DNA from: JANLVI01 sp031363915
GTDB taxonomy: Bacteria > Vulcanimicrobiota > Vulcanimicrobiia > Vulcanimicrobiales > Vulcanimicrobiaceae
Assembly: GCA_031363915.1 (NCBI GenBank)
Contig: JANLVI010000007.1
Span: 186,001-250,000 of the forward strand
DNA: 64,000 nt
Reading direction: 5' to 3'
Below, piece by piece: positions 43,055 to 52,533 of the stretch (its first letter is position 1; every line of letters begins with the position of its first letter). The notes below the pieces were generated by a model. The model saw nothing but the letters and a program-made list of their open reading frames with translations. It was not told the origin of the DNA and made no database searches. The position numbers were made by a program, and so were the translations under genes.

Positions 43055-43597
43055 TTAGTTCGCCAGTCGTCGCGGCTCGTCGGCGGGCAATACGATCGTC
43101 GTCGCTTTGCTGAAGCCGCTGGGCGCGAAGCGTTCGGAGAGCGTCACGGACTGCTTGGGCGCGTTGGCCTCGGCGTTGATCGGATAGCTTACGTTCACGC
43201 TGAAGGTCCCCGAATAATCCGTACCCGTGCCGTTCAAAAACGTGGTGCTCACATCGAGCAAAACGGTAGCCTGCGGCGCGCCGGGTTGGGGAATCGAAGC
43301 AGTCGTGCTGTACGTACACGCGGCACGCAGCGCCCAGGTCGTTCGGTCGTTCAGGTGCGTCGTGCTCGCATCGGGATAGTACGCAGCGACCGCACGCGCG
43401 CGTGTGAAGACGTTGCGGGCTGTCATGAGCGCGACACCGCGGCGCGTTGCCGTCGCGTTACCGCGCGCGACCGCCGCCACCGCGCCGATGGCAACTGAAA
43501 TGCCGATCGCGAGCAGTGCGACGCACGCAAGGACTTCGATGAGCGAAAATCCCGCTTCGGGATCAGTTTGGTAAGAGTGCACGCGTATCGGCTGCAT
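43055..43597 (-). CDS. PilV/GspI-like prepilin
   Basis: The 180-residue protein has the type III prepilin signal: a short basic leader, then GFSLIEVLACVALLAIG with the cleavage after Gly and Glu5 present. PilD would process it. A pseudopilin body with Thr/Ser-rich strands follows. ATG 43597 overlaps the end of the previous gene. It is the middle of three minor-pilin-like genes. Confidence 0.8.
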   Translation of the reverse strand: MQPIRVHSYQTDPEAGFSLIEVLACVALLAIGISVAIGAVAAVARGNATATRRGVALMTARNVFTRARAVAAYYPDASTTHLNDRTTWALRAACTYSTTASIPQPGAPQATVLLDVSTTFLNGTGTDYSGTFSVNVSYPINAEANAPKQSVTLSERFAPSGFSKATTIVLPADEPRRLAN

Positions 43598-44606
43598 AAC
43601 CGTGACAGTAGGCAAAGTCTTGCGCGTGCGAATTCACGCGCGGAGGATCGACGGTGTTCGAGGTTTGTATCTGTGAGATAATAGCGCTGCTGGAAACGAC
43701 GGTGGGTGCGCTCGCGTAGCGCAGCGTTTCGTAATCGGTAACGACGACGCTTTCGGGTCCGTAGGTAAACGTCGCATACGTTCGCACGTACGTAAAGCCG
43801 TCATATGGCGTGAGAGTCCAGCGAGAGTAGCCGGATGCCGTGTCCTCGCCGTACGAATCGCTGCAGCGATCGATCGCGCGCCCCGCGACTTCGGCGATCG
43901 GGCCGTTTGCGGCGATCGACCCGTCGACGTTGCAGCCGCTGCGTTTGCCGCACGTATACGCGAGCTGCACCGTATACGCGCCGGGCATGACGCCGGTGAC
44001 CAGATCGACCGTTCGCGCCGCGCGCTTGCCGCGCAGCGCGATCTCGATCACGCGGTTTCCGCCAAGATACGCGGTGGCGCCGACCGGGACGAGCGAACTC
44101 AAGTCGGCGCGCGCGGGGGTGGCAAGGTAGGGTTCCGCCGGCATCGTGCCGCTGGAGCCGTCGAGATCGTCGACCCCGAGTACGACGATCGTCATTGCGG
44201 TTAGGTGATTTCCGACAACGACGCCGGTTGGGGTGCCCGCGCACGGCACGATCGGGGCGGTCGATTCGTCGAGTCGGTAGAGCTGCGCGGGCGCGGTCGT
44301 GCTCGCATCGACGAAGCGATAGCCCCAGTAGTGGGTGTTTGTCGCGTTGCCGCCGTCTTGCTGATAAAAGTCGACCTCCGCGCAGCCGGTATCGGTGCGC
44401 ATGCCCTGCGCGGCGTTCGCGTCGTCGCGCAGGGCGCCGGCGACCGTTTCGAGTTCGCGCGTCTCGATATGCGAGGTGTAGAGAATCGCGGCGCTGTTCG
44501 CGATCCCGCGCAGCGCTTCGAACGCAGCGAGCATCACCACCACGAACATGCCCCCGGCGATGACGATTTCGATGAGCGTGAAGCCGCTCTGTCTTCCCAC
44601 ATGCAC
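43563..44606 (-). CDS. PilW/GspJ-like prepilin
   Basis: The protein of about 347 residues opens with GTG, a seven-residue basic leader and the prepilin motif GFTLIEIVIAGGMFVVVM, with Glu5. The long periplasmic domain has several cysteines. The size fits PilW rather than GspJ. An upstream ATG at 44663 would add 19 basic residues but would overlap the hisS start. The cluster lacks pilus motor or secretin genes here. Confidence 0.78.
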   Translation of the reverse strand: MHVGRQSGFTLIEIVIAGGMFVVVMLAAFEALRGIANSAAILYTSHIETRELETVAGALRDDANAAQGMRTDTGCAEVDFYQQDGGNATNTHYWGYRFVDASTTAPAQLYRLDESTAPIVPCAGTPTGVVVGNHLTAMTIVVLGVDDLDGSSGTMPAEPYLATPARADLSSLVPVGATAYLGGNRVIEIALRGKRAARTVDLVTGVMPGAYTVQLAYTCGKRSGCNVDGSIAANGPIAEVAGRAIDRCSDSYGEDTASGYSRWTLTPYDGFTYVRTYATFTYGPESVVVTDYETLRYASAPTVVSSSAIISQIQTSNTVDPPRVNSHAQDFAYCHGYAADTRALLPN

Positions 44607-44661
44607 GGCCAGTGCCCGTGGGGCGGGCCTGTGATTCCCACGGCGCGAACGTCTGCGAGCC

Positions 44662-45936
44662 ATGGCCCAGATCACCGCTCCGCGCGGCACCAACGACATT
44701 CTCCCCGCCGAATCGCCCGCGTGGCAAACCCTCGAAGGCCACGCGCGTTCGATTGCCTTGCGCTTCGGCTACGCCGAGATCCGCACGCCGATGTTCGAGT
44801 CGACCGAACTTTTCGTGCGCGGAGTCGGCGAGACGACCGACATCGTTGAAAAAGAGATGTATACGTTCCAGGATAAGGGCGGCCGCAGCATGACCCTGCG
44901 CCCGGAATGGACGGCGCCGGTCGTGCGCGCGGTACTGCAGCACAATCTGATGGCGCTCGGACCGCAGCGCCTCTTTTACATCGGGCCGTTCTTCCGCTAC
45001 GAACGCCCGCAAGCGGGGCGCTACCGCCAAGCAAATCAATTCGGCGTCGAGTGCTTTGGCTATGCGGGCCCCGAAGCCGACGTCGAGGTGATGCAACTGG
45101 CAATGGCGCTCGTCGCGCGCTACAACATCATCGATGCACGTCTGCAGATCAACACGATTGGCGATAAGGTCTGCCGTCCGGCTTACCGCGACGCGCTGCT
45201 CGCGCACTTCCGCCCGCATGTAGCGGAGCTCTCCGAGGATTCGCAGCGCCGCCTGGAGCGCAATCCGCTGCGCATCCTCGACTCGAAGTCACCCGCGGAT
45301 GCGCCGTTCATCGCGAGCGCCCCGACGTTTCTCGATACGCTCTGCGATGCGTGCAAAGACCACTTCGCGGCGATTCGCGGTTACCTCGGTGCCATCGGTT
45401 TGCCCTACGATGTCGCGCCGCGACTCGTGCGCGGCTTCGATTACTACACGCGCACGGTCTTCGAGATCACTTCGGGCGCACTGGGCTCGCAGAGCGCGGT
45501 GTGCGGCGGCGGCCGGTACGACGGCCTCGTCAGTTCGCTTGGCGGACCGCCGACGCCGGCGGTCGGTTTTGGCCTTGGCCTCGAGCGCTTTCTCATGGTG
45601 GTCAAGGCGATGGATGCCACGGGCGAACCCGAGCGCGCCGGATTTCAGGCGATCGCCTTGGGCACGGCGGCGCGCACGGCGATGCTTCCGCTCGTCGCCG
45701 CCTTGCGGTCCCTTGCGAGCGTCCCCGCCCACTTCGATTTTGCGGAACGCAAGATCGCGGCGCATTTCAAGACCGCCGATCGCAATAACGCCCGCTTCGC
45801 GCTCATTCTCGGCGATGACGAACTCGCCGTCGGGAGCGTGGTGCTGCGCGATTTGGTCACGCGCGAGGAGCGTCGCGTGCCTACCGGGGCATCGCCACAA
45901 GAGACGGCGCGTGCACTCGTCGAAGCTACGGCCTAA
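44662..45936 (+). CDS. hisS: Histidyl-tRNA synthetase
   Basis: The 424-residue class II synthetase has motif 1 (RFGYAEIRTPMFESTELF), motif 2 (PFFRYERPQAGRYRQ), the HisA signature LVRGFDYYTRTVFE, motif 3 (FGLGLERFL) and an anticodon-binding C-terminus. It heads the long operon that ends with aspS. The ATG is in a 55-base divergent gap opposite the pilin genes, which should hold both promoters. Confidence 0.96.
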   Translation: MAQITAPRGTNDILPAESPAWQTLEGHARSIALRFGYAEIRTPMFESTELFVRGVGETTDIVEKEMYTFQDKGGRSMTLRPEWTAPVVRAVLQHNLMALGPQRLFYIGPFFRYERPQAGRYRQANQFGVECFGYAGPEADVEVMQLAMALVARYNIIDARLQINTIGDKVCRPAYRDALLAHFRPHVAELSEDSQRRLERNPLRILDSKSPADAPFIASAPTFLDTLCDACKDHFAAIRGYLGAIGLPYDVAPRLVRGFDYYTRTVFEITSGALGSQSAVCGGGRYDGLVSSLGGPPTPAVGFGLGLERFLMVVKAMDATGEPERAGFQAIALGTAARTAMLPLVAALRSLASVPAHFDFAERKIAAHFKTADRNNARFALILGDDELAVGSVVLRDLVTREERRVPTGASPQETARALVEATA

Positions 45937-46424
45937 TGGACGAATCACGTCCCGCTCCGGCGGCCGATTCCGATGCAGCGCGCGTCGGCACACTCTACGA
46001 ACTCATGCGGGAATACGATCTCGATGCGCTTCGCGTGCGGATCGGGGAGGCGGAATACGACTTAGTCCGCCGCGACCCGCGGGCCAACGCTGCCCCTCTT
46101 GCCGCTCCGCTTGCGGCCCCGGCCGCGCCGGCCGCCGCTGCGCCCGGTGAGTCCGCGCCCAAACCTGCGGCCGCAGCGCCTGCCAACGTTCGGCGAGTGA
46201 CGGCTCCCGTCGTCGGGGTGTTCTATCGCTCGCCTTCGCCGGGCTCGGACCCCTTCGTGAATGTCGGAGACCGCGTCGCGGTCGGTCAGACGCTGTGCAT
46301 TCTCGAAGCGATGAAACTGATGAACGAAATCACCAGCGATCACGCCGGTGTCGTCACGCGCATCATCCCGGAAGATGCGGGACTCGTTGCGCTCGGTGAG
46401 GAGCTGATGTGGATCGAACCGTAG
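45936..46424 (+). CDS. accB: Biotin carboxyl carrier protein of acetyl-CoA carboxylase
   Basis: The 162-residue protein has a short N-terminal helical part, an Ala/Pro-rich linker (about residues 50-85) and the biotinyl domain with the EAMKLM acceptor lysine near residue 127. It carries CO2 for malonyl-CoA synthesis. The ATG shares a base with the hisS stop. The usual accC partner does not follow; gmhA does, with a 16-base overlap. Confidence 0.93.
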   Translation: MDESRPAPAADSDAARVGTLYELMREYDLDALRVRIGEAEYDLVRRDPRANAAPLAAPLAAPAAPAAAAPGESAPKPAAAAPANVRRVTAPVVGVFYRSPSPGSDPFVNVGDRVAVGQTLCILEAMKLMNEITSDHAGVVTRIIPEDAGLVALGEELMWIEP

Positions 46425-47014
46425 ACTTCAAGGCCCAGCGCGCCTTTGCCGAATTACTCGCCGATCGACGCGGTCTGCTCGACGAGCCGCGCTATCCCGC
46501 GGCCGTTGCGGCGATCGTCGCGGCGATCGTCGCGGCGTTTCGCAGCGGCAAGAAAGTGTTATGGATGGGGAATGGCGGATCGGCCGCCGATGCGCAGCAC
46601 CTCGCAGCAGAATTCAGCGGGCGCTTCCTGCGCGATCGCGGCGGCTTGCCGTCCGAAGCGCTCTCGGTGAATACGTCCGCTCTTACGGCCATCGGAAATG
46701 ATTTTGGTTTCGAGCGCGTATTCGCGCGTCAGGTCGAGGCGTTCGCCCAGCCGGGCGATGTCGTCGTCGGGATCACGACGAGCGGCACGTCGAAAAATAT
46801 CATCGTCGCCCTCGAAGAGGCGCGCAAACGCGGGGCGTTCACGATTGCCTTTACCGGTAACGGCGGCGGCATCGTCTCCGAGATCGCCGATCTCTCGCTG
46901 ATCGGACCCAGCGGCTACTCGGCGATCGTGCAAGAAGTTCATATTACGATGGGCCACATCATCTGCGATTTGGTCGAACAAGAGCTGATCTTCAACGCGA
47001 GCCCGCGTGGTTGA
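46409..47014 (+). CDS. gmhA: Sedoheptulose-7-phosphate isomerase GmhA
   Basis: The 201-residue SIS-domain protein has the GNGGSAADAQHLAAEFSGRF and GITTSGTSKN motifs of GmhA. It starts LPS heptose synthesis by converting sedoheptulose 7-phosphate to heptose 7-phosphate. The GTG overlaps accB and the stop overlaps the hldE kinase gene. It supports an LPS with a heptose core. Confidence 0.95.
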   Translation: MDRTVDFKAQRAFAELLADRRGLLDEPRYPAAVAAIVAAIVAAFRSGKKVLWMGNGGSAADAQHLAAEFSGRFLRDRGGLPSEALSVNTSALTAIGNDFGFERVFARQVEAFAQPGDVVVGITTSGTSKNIIVALEEARKRGAFTIAFTGNGGGIVSEIADLSLIGPSGYSAIVQEVHITMGHIICDLVEQELIFNASPRG

Positions 47015-47993
47015 TCTCGCGCCGCCGACGGCGGCGGAGTTGCTCGAACGTATGGCCGGTCGGCGTGTCGTCGTGATCGGCGATGTGATGATCGATGAGT
47101 GGATCTGGGGTTCGGTCTCGCGCATCTCCCCGGAGGCGCCGGTCCCCGTGGTTGCGGTGAGCAACCATTCGTTCACGCTCGGCGGGGCCGGTAACGTCGC
47201 GCACAATTTGCGCGCCCTTGGCGCGAATGTGGATTTCATTGCGGCCGTCGGCGACGATCCCGAAGCCGATCGCGTCGAGACTCTGCTTGCGGAGATCGGC
47301 ATCGCGGGCTCGGGACTCGTGCGGCTCGACGATCGTCCGACGACGCGTAAGACGCGCGTCGTCGCACATAACCAGCAGGTCGTGCGCGCCGATTGGGAAT
47401 CGACGAACCCGCTCTCGGATATCGATCGCCATCGCATCATCGAGAAGATCGCGATTTCGCTCGAAAAAGCAGATGCCGTCGTGCTTAGCGATTACAATAA
47501 AGGCCTCATGAGCCGCGAGATCGTGGAGGCGGCTCTGGGGTGTCCGCTCGTCGTCGCCGATCCCAAACCCGAAAACGTGCGGCTCTTTGCCGGTGTGAAC
47601 TGCATCGCGCCCAACGTTTCCGAGGCGGCACGCGCAAGCGGCATTGCGATCGTGGATGCGGCCTCCCTCGAACGTGCGGGCACCGCGTTGCTCGACGAAC
47701 TCGGTTGCCGTTACGTCGTCGTGACGCGCGGCGAGGCGGGCATGTCGCTCTTCGGACGCGACGGCGAACGCGCCGACATTCCCTCGGTCGCACGCACGGT
47801 GTTCGATGTCAGCGGTGCGGGCGACACCGTCGTTGCGGTGCTTACGCTCGCGCTCGCCGCGCGCATTCCGATCGCGACGTCCGTCGCGCTTGCGAATTTG
47901 GCCGCCGGCGCGGTCGTGGCGAAACTGGGCACCGCGACGGCAAGCCCCGCTGAGATCATCGCGCTCTTACAATTCGACCACGATGGGCGCTGA
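47007..47993 (+). CDS. hldE1: Heptose-7-phosphate kinase (HldE N-terminal type)
   Basis: The 328-residue PfkB-family kinase has IGDVMIDEW, the ISPEAPVPVV loop typical of HldE, GGAGNVAHNL, and the catalytic GAGDT motif near the C-terminus. It phosphorylates heptose 7-phosphate at C1. In many Gram-negatives it is fused to an adenylyltransferase; here the two parts are separate genes overlapping by 11 bases. Confidence 0.93.
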   Translation: MVDLAPPTAAELLERMAGRRVVVIGDVMIDEWIWGSVSRISPEAPVPVVAVSNHSFTLGGAGNVAHNLRALGANVDFIAAVGDDPEADRVETLLAEIGIAGSGLVRLDDRPTTRKTRVVAHNQQVVRADWESTNPLSDIDRHRIIEKIAISLEKADAVVLSDYNKGLMSREIVEAALGCPLVVADPKPENVRLFAGVNCIAPNVSEAARASGIAIVDAASLERAGTALLDELGCRYVVVTRGEAGMSLFGRDGERADIPSVARTVFDVSGAGDTVVAVLTLALAARIPIATSVALANLAAGAVVAKLGTATASPAEIIALLQFDHDGR

Positions 47994-48465
47994 ATTCGGC
48001 TTGATGCTCTCGCTTGCCGATGCGGCGGCGTGGCGCGAAGCGCAGCGGTCGGCCGGGCGGAGCGTTGTCTTTACGAACGGATGTTTTGACGTGTTGCACG
48101 CCGGGCACGTGCGCTATCTCGATTGGGCGCGCGCGCAAGGCGATGCGTTGATCCTCGGTCTCAATAGCGATGACTCGGTGCGCGGAATCAAAGGGGCGCA
48201 GCGTCCGTACGTTCCGTTTGAAGATCGCGCGACGATTCTTGCCGCGCTGCGATCGGTCGACGTCGTCGTTGGTTTCGGCGAACGCACGCCGGAAGTGCTG
48301 CTCGAACGCATCCAGCCCGACGTGCACGTGAAGAGCGTGCAGTATCGCATCGAAGATCTGCCCGAGCGCACGGTGGTCGAGGCGCACGGCGGACGGATCG
48401 TGCTCGCACCGCACCTCGATGGGCGCAGTACGACCGATCTCGTCGCGCTCATACGCGGACGATGA
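47983..48465 (+). CDS. hldE2: Heptose-1-phosphate adenylyltransferase (HldE C-terminal type)
   Basis: The 160-residue nucleotidyltransferase has the GCFDVLHAGHV motif, GLNSDDSVRGIKG and VKSVQYRIEDLPE typical of the RfaE2 domain. It makes ADP-heptose, after phosphatase GmhB, which is not seen in the window. ATG 47983 overlaps the kinase gene; ATG 48004 is an alternative. Confidence 0.93.
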   Translation: MGAEFGLMLSLADAAAWREAQRSAGRSVVFTNGCFDVLHAGHVRYLDWARAQGDALILGLNSDDSVRGIKGAQRPYVPFEDRATILAALRSVDVVVGFGERTPEVLLERIQPDVHVKSVQYRIEDLPERTVVEAHGGRIVLAPHLDGRSTTDLVALIRGR

Positions 48466-49694
48466 GGTCCCTCGCGCTGACGTGTAACGGCCCGGGCGAA
48501 TTCTCGGGCTGGGTCCGGCCCCTGCTTCGCGCCCTCTACGCCGAAGCGCCCACACTCGACGTAACGATCTTTTTCGTCCCCGACGACTACGCAACGGGGC
48601 GCGAACCCGACGTCGCGCGCGGGCTCTTTCCGCAGGCCCGCATCGTCAAGCCTGCCGCGTATTTGCGGTTTGCGGTTGGTGCATCGCTCGAGGGCGTGCC
48701 GACACGGGTCGATCGCGTGCACTACAGCGGCGGCGATCTCGGACATGCGATCCGGCTGCACGAGCGACTCGGCGGCATTGCGACGTCGTATAAGTTTTCA
48801 TCCGAACGAAATCGCAGGGTCTTCACGCGCGTTTTCGCGGTCGACGAGGCTAATCGCGAACAACTCCGCGGTTGGACGATCCCGGACGAGCGCATCACCG
48901 TGGTCGGAAACCTCGCCATCGACGGTGCGATCTCCGAGGCTGCGGGCGACTTCGGCGATCTGCCGAGCGATGTTGCGCGCGCTGGGATCATCATTCTCCC
49001 CGGTTCGCGCAAGCTCGAAGTCGCAAATCTCATCCCGTTTTTTCTCGGCGTCGCGAGCCGCATGCGCGAACGCGATCCGCGCGTCCCGATCGCCTTTGGT
49101 CTCTCACCGTTCACGACGGATGATGAGGTCGCGCGCGCAATCGAACGCGGCGGCGACCCGCGCGTGTTCGGAATGCGCGGCACACTCGAACGCGATGGCG
49201 AAGCGATCTTTTTGCGGGAGAACCGGAGCGGTGCGCGCTTTCCCGTCGTGCGCGCCGCGATGCGCGCGGCCGCCGTCGCGGCGATGGCGGTGACGATCCC
49301 CGGCACAAAAGCGATCGAACTTGCCGCGCTCGGCATCCCGACCGTCGTGTGCCTGCCTTTCAACGCGCCGGAACTTGCCGTGATCAACGGTCCGCTGCAG
49401 TACCTCGGACGCTTGCCCCTGATCGGTGCCCCGCTCAAACGGGGCGTCGTGCTCGCAGTCGCCGCGCGGTTCAAATATGCCGCGCAGCCGAACATCGATG
49501 CCGATCGCGAACTGATGACCGAACTGCGCGGCACGCTCACGCCCGGGCGCGTCGCGGGCGTCGTGCTCGAGCGCCTGGCCGATGCGGCATGGCGGACGCG
49601 TGTCTCCGGGGAACTGCGCACTCTCTACGCGGGTCACGTGGGAGCGGCAAAGCGCGTCGCCGCTGCGCTCCTCTCCGAATCGAATGGATCATGA
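48462..49694 (+). CDS. LpxB-related glycosyltransferase
   Basis: The 410-residue protein resembles lipid-A-disaccharide synthase: a GT-B fold with NGPGEFSGWVRPLL at the N-terminus, VVGNLAIDG in the middle, LPGSRKLEV, and TIPGTKAIELAALGIPTVV as the sugar-nucleotide site. It is divergent from true LpxB and resembles the LpxB-like proteins of cyanobacteria and other phyla. It could finish lipid A or add a core sugar. It overlaps genes on both sides. Confidence 0.78.
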   Translation: MRSLALTCNGPGEFSGWVRPLLRALYAEAPTLDVTIFFVPDDYATGREPDVARGLFPQARIVKPAAYLRFAVGASLEGVPTRVDRVHYSGGDLGHAIRLHERLGGIATSYKFSSERNRRVFTRVFAVDEANREQLRGWTIPDERITVVGNLAIDGAISEAAGDFGDLPSDVARAGIIILPGSRKLEVANLIPFFLGVASRMRERDPRVPIAFGLSPFTTDDEVARAIERGGDPRVFGMRGTLERDGEAIFLRENRSGARFPVVRAAMRAAAVAAMAVTIPGTKAIELAALGIPTVVCLPFNAPELAVINGPLQYLGRLPLIGAPLKRGVVLAVAARFKYAAQPNIDADRELMTELRGTLTPGRVAGVVLERLADAAWRTRVSGELRTLYAGHVGAAKRVAAALLSESNGS

Positions 49695-50569
49695 CGTTCA
49701 GCATCATCATCGCTACCAAAAACCGTTCCGACTTCCTCGCGCGCGCGCTCGATTCGCTCGCCGCGCAAGTCGACGCCCCGGCGTTCGAAACGATCGTCGT
49801 CGATAATGGTTCGACCGACGATACGCAGGCAATGCTCGCGGCGCGCTCGGATCGCGACGCACTCAAACTCACCGTGATCGCCGAACCCATCGCCAATCGG
49901 GGCAAAGCACGCAACCGGGGCATCGCCGCAGCGACCGGCGACCTCGTGCTCTTCATCGACGATGACGTGGTCTTGCCGCCCGGATTCGCTGCCGCGCACG
50001 CGAAAGCCCAAGACCGCGTTTTCCCGTACGTCGTTTCGGGTCCGATTATCAACGTGCGCTCGTACGACGAACGGCCGGAGCCAACGCCGGTGAACTTTTC
50101 CAATGCGTTTTTCTGCACGTGCAACGTGTCGGTGCCGCGCAATTCGCTCAATGCCGTCGGCGGGTTCGACGAGCAGTTCGATCTCTACGGCTGGGAAGAT
50201 ACGGAACTCGGTTTGCGGCTGCGGTCCTTCGACGTGCGGCGCGACTTTGCGTGGGATGCGTATCTCTGGCACATCAAGCCCGCGCAGGTCGAAACGCTCG
50301 ATATCGCGTTGCAAAAAACGATCGAGAAAGCGCGCATGGCAGCGCGTTTCGTCAAGAAGGCGCCGACGATCCGCGCGAAGCTCGCGACCGGTGCGTATTC
50401 CATCAACCTCGCGCGCGCCAAAACCTTGACACCCAAAGCAGTTCAACCGTTCCTCGCCGGACTGGCAACGAGCAAGAAATGGCCGGATACGCTCGCGCGC
50501 GTCGCGCGCGGATTGCTGCTCGATAGCGTGTATGCCGACGAACTCTCCCACGCGCTTGAACGCGAATAA
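49691..50569 (+). CDS. Family 2 glycosyltransferase (a)
   Basis: The 292-residue GT-A enzyme starts FSIIIATKNRSDFLARAL and has VVDNGSTDDT and the metal-binding LFIDDDV motif, then GGFDEQFDLYGWEDTELGLR, the acceptor-side ED motif. It probably adds an LPS core or O-chain sugar. ATGA overlap with the LpxB-like gene fixes the start. It is paralogous in layout to the GT2 genes at 52888 and 54767. Confidence 0.88.
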   Translation: MTFSIIIATKNRSDFLARALDSLAAQVDAPAFETIVVDNGSTDDTQAMLAARSDRDALKLTVIAEPIANRGKARNRGIAAATGDLVLFIDDDVVLPPGFAAAHAKAQDRVFPYVVSGPIINVRSYDERPEPTPVNFSNAFFCTCNVSVPRNSLNAVGGFDEQFDLYGWEDTELGLRLRSFDVRRDFAWDAYLWHIKPAQVETLDIALQKTIEKARMAARFVKKAPTIRAKLATGAYSINLARAKTLTPKAVQPFLAGLATSKKWPDTLARVARGLLLDSVYADELSHALERE

Positions 50570-51524
50570 AATTCTGATCGTGCGCACCGATGGCATCGGT
50601 GATGCACTGGTCCTTGCGCCACTGATCGCGGCGCTGCGCGCCGCGGGGAAGACGCTCGGGATCGTCCTCTCGACGCGTAACGCCGAGATCTTCGCGCCGG
50701 GCACGTTTGCCGACGTGCACGTCCTCGAACGCACTCCGTGGCCGAAGCACGGATCGACCGGCAAGTCGCTCGCACGCGTCACGCGCGAAGTACGCGACGC
50801 CGGGTACGATTCAGCCCTCATCGCATCGGAAGAGCCCGAAGCCTACACCCTCGCGCGCCGCGCGCTCATCCCCGAGCGCGTCGGGTTCTGGAACGCATGG
50901 CAGAAGCCGCTCAAGTCGCTGTGGGTGCGCACGCAGTGCACGCGCGTGATTTGCCGCGGCGCATCGCTCGGCGATGAACCGCAGCACGAAGCTGAGATCG
51001 TCTATAAGCTCGGCGCAGATTGCGTGAGCGAGCCGCCGCCGGTCGATGTGTTGCGTCTGCGCGACGTCATCGTCGGTGAGGCTGCAGTCTTTGCGGGTCC
51101 GCCCGTGTTGCAGCTTTCGCCGAAGTGGCGCGCGTGGGGGATCGCCGACGATGCATTTGTCGCACTCGTGCGCGGCCTCGTTGCGCGGGGCGTGAAGCTC
51201 GTCGGGACGCCCGAAGATCTGCTCGCGAGTGCCGTGCCCGCGGATCTTGAGGTCGCGTGTTTCGATTCGCTCGCGCCTTGGAAGTCGGCGATCGCAAGCG
51301 CCAGTGCCGTCATCACGCCCGATAGCGGCGCCGCGCATCTTGCCGGTATGCTCGGCGTTCCGGTGATCGTCTGGTTTCCCGCCGACGGCTACGACGCACT
51401 CGTGCGTCGCTGGCGTCCATGGATCGCCCCGTATCGCGCGCTGCACGCGCGCGCCGATGAAACGGTCGATGCGCTGATCGCGCGCATCACCGGATCGCTC
51501 GACGCGCTCGTTCCCGCGGCCTGA
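50532..51524 (+). CDS. Family 9 glycosyltransferase, heptosyltransferase-like (a)
   Basis: The 330-residue GT-B protein opens with ILIVRTDGIGDALVLAPLIAAL and has TPDSGAAHLAGMLGVPVIVWF near the C-terminus, the donor-site signature of WaaC/WaaF-type heptosyltransferases. It should transfer ADP-heptose made by the upstream genes. It overlaps the preceding GT2 by 38 bases. Confidence 0.88.
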   Translation: MPTNSPTRLNANKILIVRTDGIGDALVLAPLIAALRAAGKTLGIVLSTRNAEIFAPGTFADVHVLERTPWPKHGSTGKSLARVTREVRDAGYDSALIASEEPEAYTLARRALIPERVGFWNAWQKPLKSLWVRTQCTRVICRGASLGDEPQHEAEIVYKLGADCVSEPPPVDVLRLRDVIVGEAAVFAGPPVLQLSPKWRAWGIADDAFVALVRGLVARGVKLVGTPEDLLASAVPADLEVACFDSLAPWKSAIASASAVITPDSGAAHLAGMLGVPVIVWFPADGYDALVRRWRPWIAPYRALHARADETVDALIARITGSLDALVPAA

Positions 51525-52528
51525 TGCGTGCGCTGATCGTAGCTGCCGGCGGGGGACTCGGCGATACACTGCTCGCCTCACCGCTTGCCCGCGCGTTGCG
51601 CGCGCGCTATGAAGAAGTCGATGCCGTCGTACTGCCCGCACACCGCGCGCTTGCCGAACGCACCGGTGCGTTCGATGAAATATTTGATGATTCGCCGCTG
51701 CGACCGACGCTCGTGCGTCATCTGCGCAAGCAGAACTACGACGCCGCGGTCGTCACGTGGGCGACGCTGCATACCGCGACGATCCCGTTTGCCGCGGGTA
51801 TCCCGGTTCGCGTCGGTCAAGCGCGGCGGCTCTATTCTCCGCTCTTCACGCACCGCGTGAACGTGCGCAGCGAAACGGGCGATCGCGCCACGCACTGGAC
51901 GCAGATCTTACTCGATTACACGCGTGCGCTCGAGTGCGATCTTGCCGATGCAACGCCGACCGTTTTGCCGACGGCAGCTGATGAAGCGCAAGCACAAAAA
52001 GTGCGGACATCGAGCGGTGTCGAAGGCGCCTACGCGCTCCTTCACGCGACGCGCGGACTCTCGCACGCGCGCGAACGTTGGCCGACGAGCGGTCTTGCCG
52101 CGCTCTCGCGGTCGCTGCGCGCGCGCTACGGAATTCCGCTGCTGGTGAGCGGCGGCGTCGGGGACGTCGGCATTGCGGCGCGCGTTGCCGCCGACGGCGA
52201 TGCGATCTCGATCGCCGGGACGACTGGGATTGGAGCCTTTGCCGCGCTCGCGCGCGACGCGCGATTCGTCGTCGCGATGGATTCGGGACCGATGCACGTC
52301 GCAGCAGCCATGGGTGTACCGACGGTGGGGCTCTTCGTCTTGCAGTCGGACGAACCGGATCGCTGGGCACCGCTGGGTCGGCATACGGCCGTCGTGCGCG
52401 CGACCTATCCGTGCCCGGCCGAGCATCGAAAAGAGACCTGCCCGGATTTCCCGTGCGTGCGTGAGATCGACGTCGCCGCCGTCCTGCGAGCGCTCGACGG
52501 GTTGCCCGTGTCCCTGCGCGAAGCTTAA
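51524..52528 (+). CDS. Family 9 glycosyltransferase, heptosyltransferase-like (b)
   Basis: The 334-residue protein has the N-terminal AAGGGLGDTLLASPLARAL and MDSGPMHVAAAMGVPTVGLF donor motif. It also has a conserved-looking CPAEHRKETCPDFPC cysteine cluster near the end, found in several heptosyltransferases. Its ATG shares a base with the previous stop. A second heptose transfer is the likely role. Confidence 0.88.
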   Translation: MRALIVAAGGGLGDTLLASPLARALRARYEEVDAVVLPAHRALAERTGAFDEIFDDSPLRPTLVRHLRKQNYDAAVVTWATLHTATIPFAAGIPVRVGQARRLYSPLFTHRVNVRSETGDRATHWTQILLDYTRALECDLADATPTVLPTAADEAQAQKVRTSSGVEGAYALLHATRGLSHARERWPTSGLAALSRSLRARYGIPLLVSGGVGDVGIAARVAADGDAISIAGTTGIGAFAALARDARFVVAMDSGPMHVAAAMGVPTVGLFVLQSDEPDRWAPLGRHTAVVRATYPCPAEHRKETCPDFPCVREIDVAAVLRALDGLPVSLREA

Positions 52529-52533
52529 CGGCT

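Noticed and set aside
43801..45219. Minus-strand frame of 472 codons across hisS and the pilin gene
   Set aside because: It is out of frame with both, Arg-rich, and covers the well-supported hisS coding sequence.
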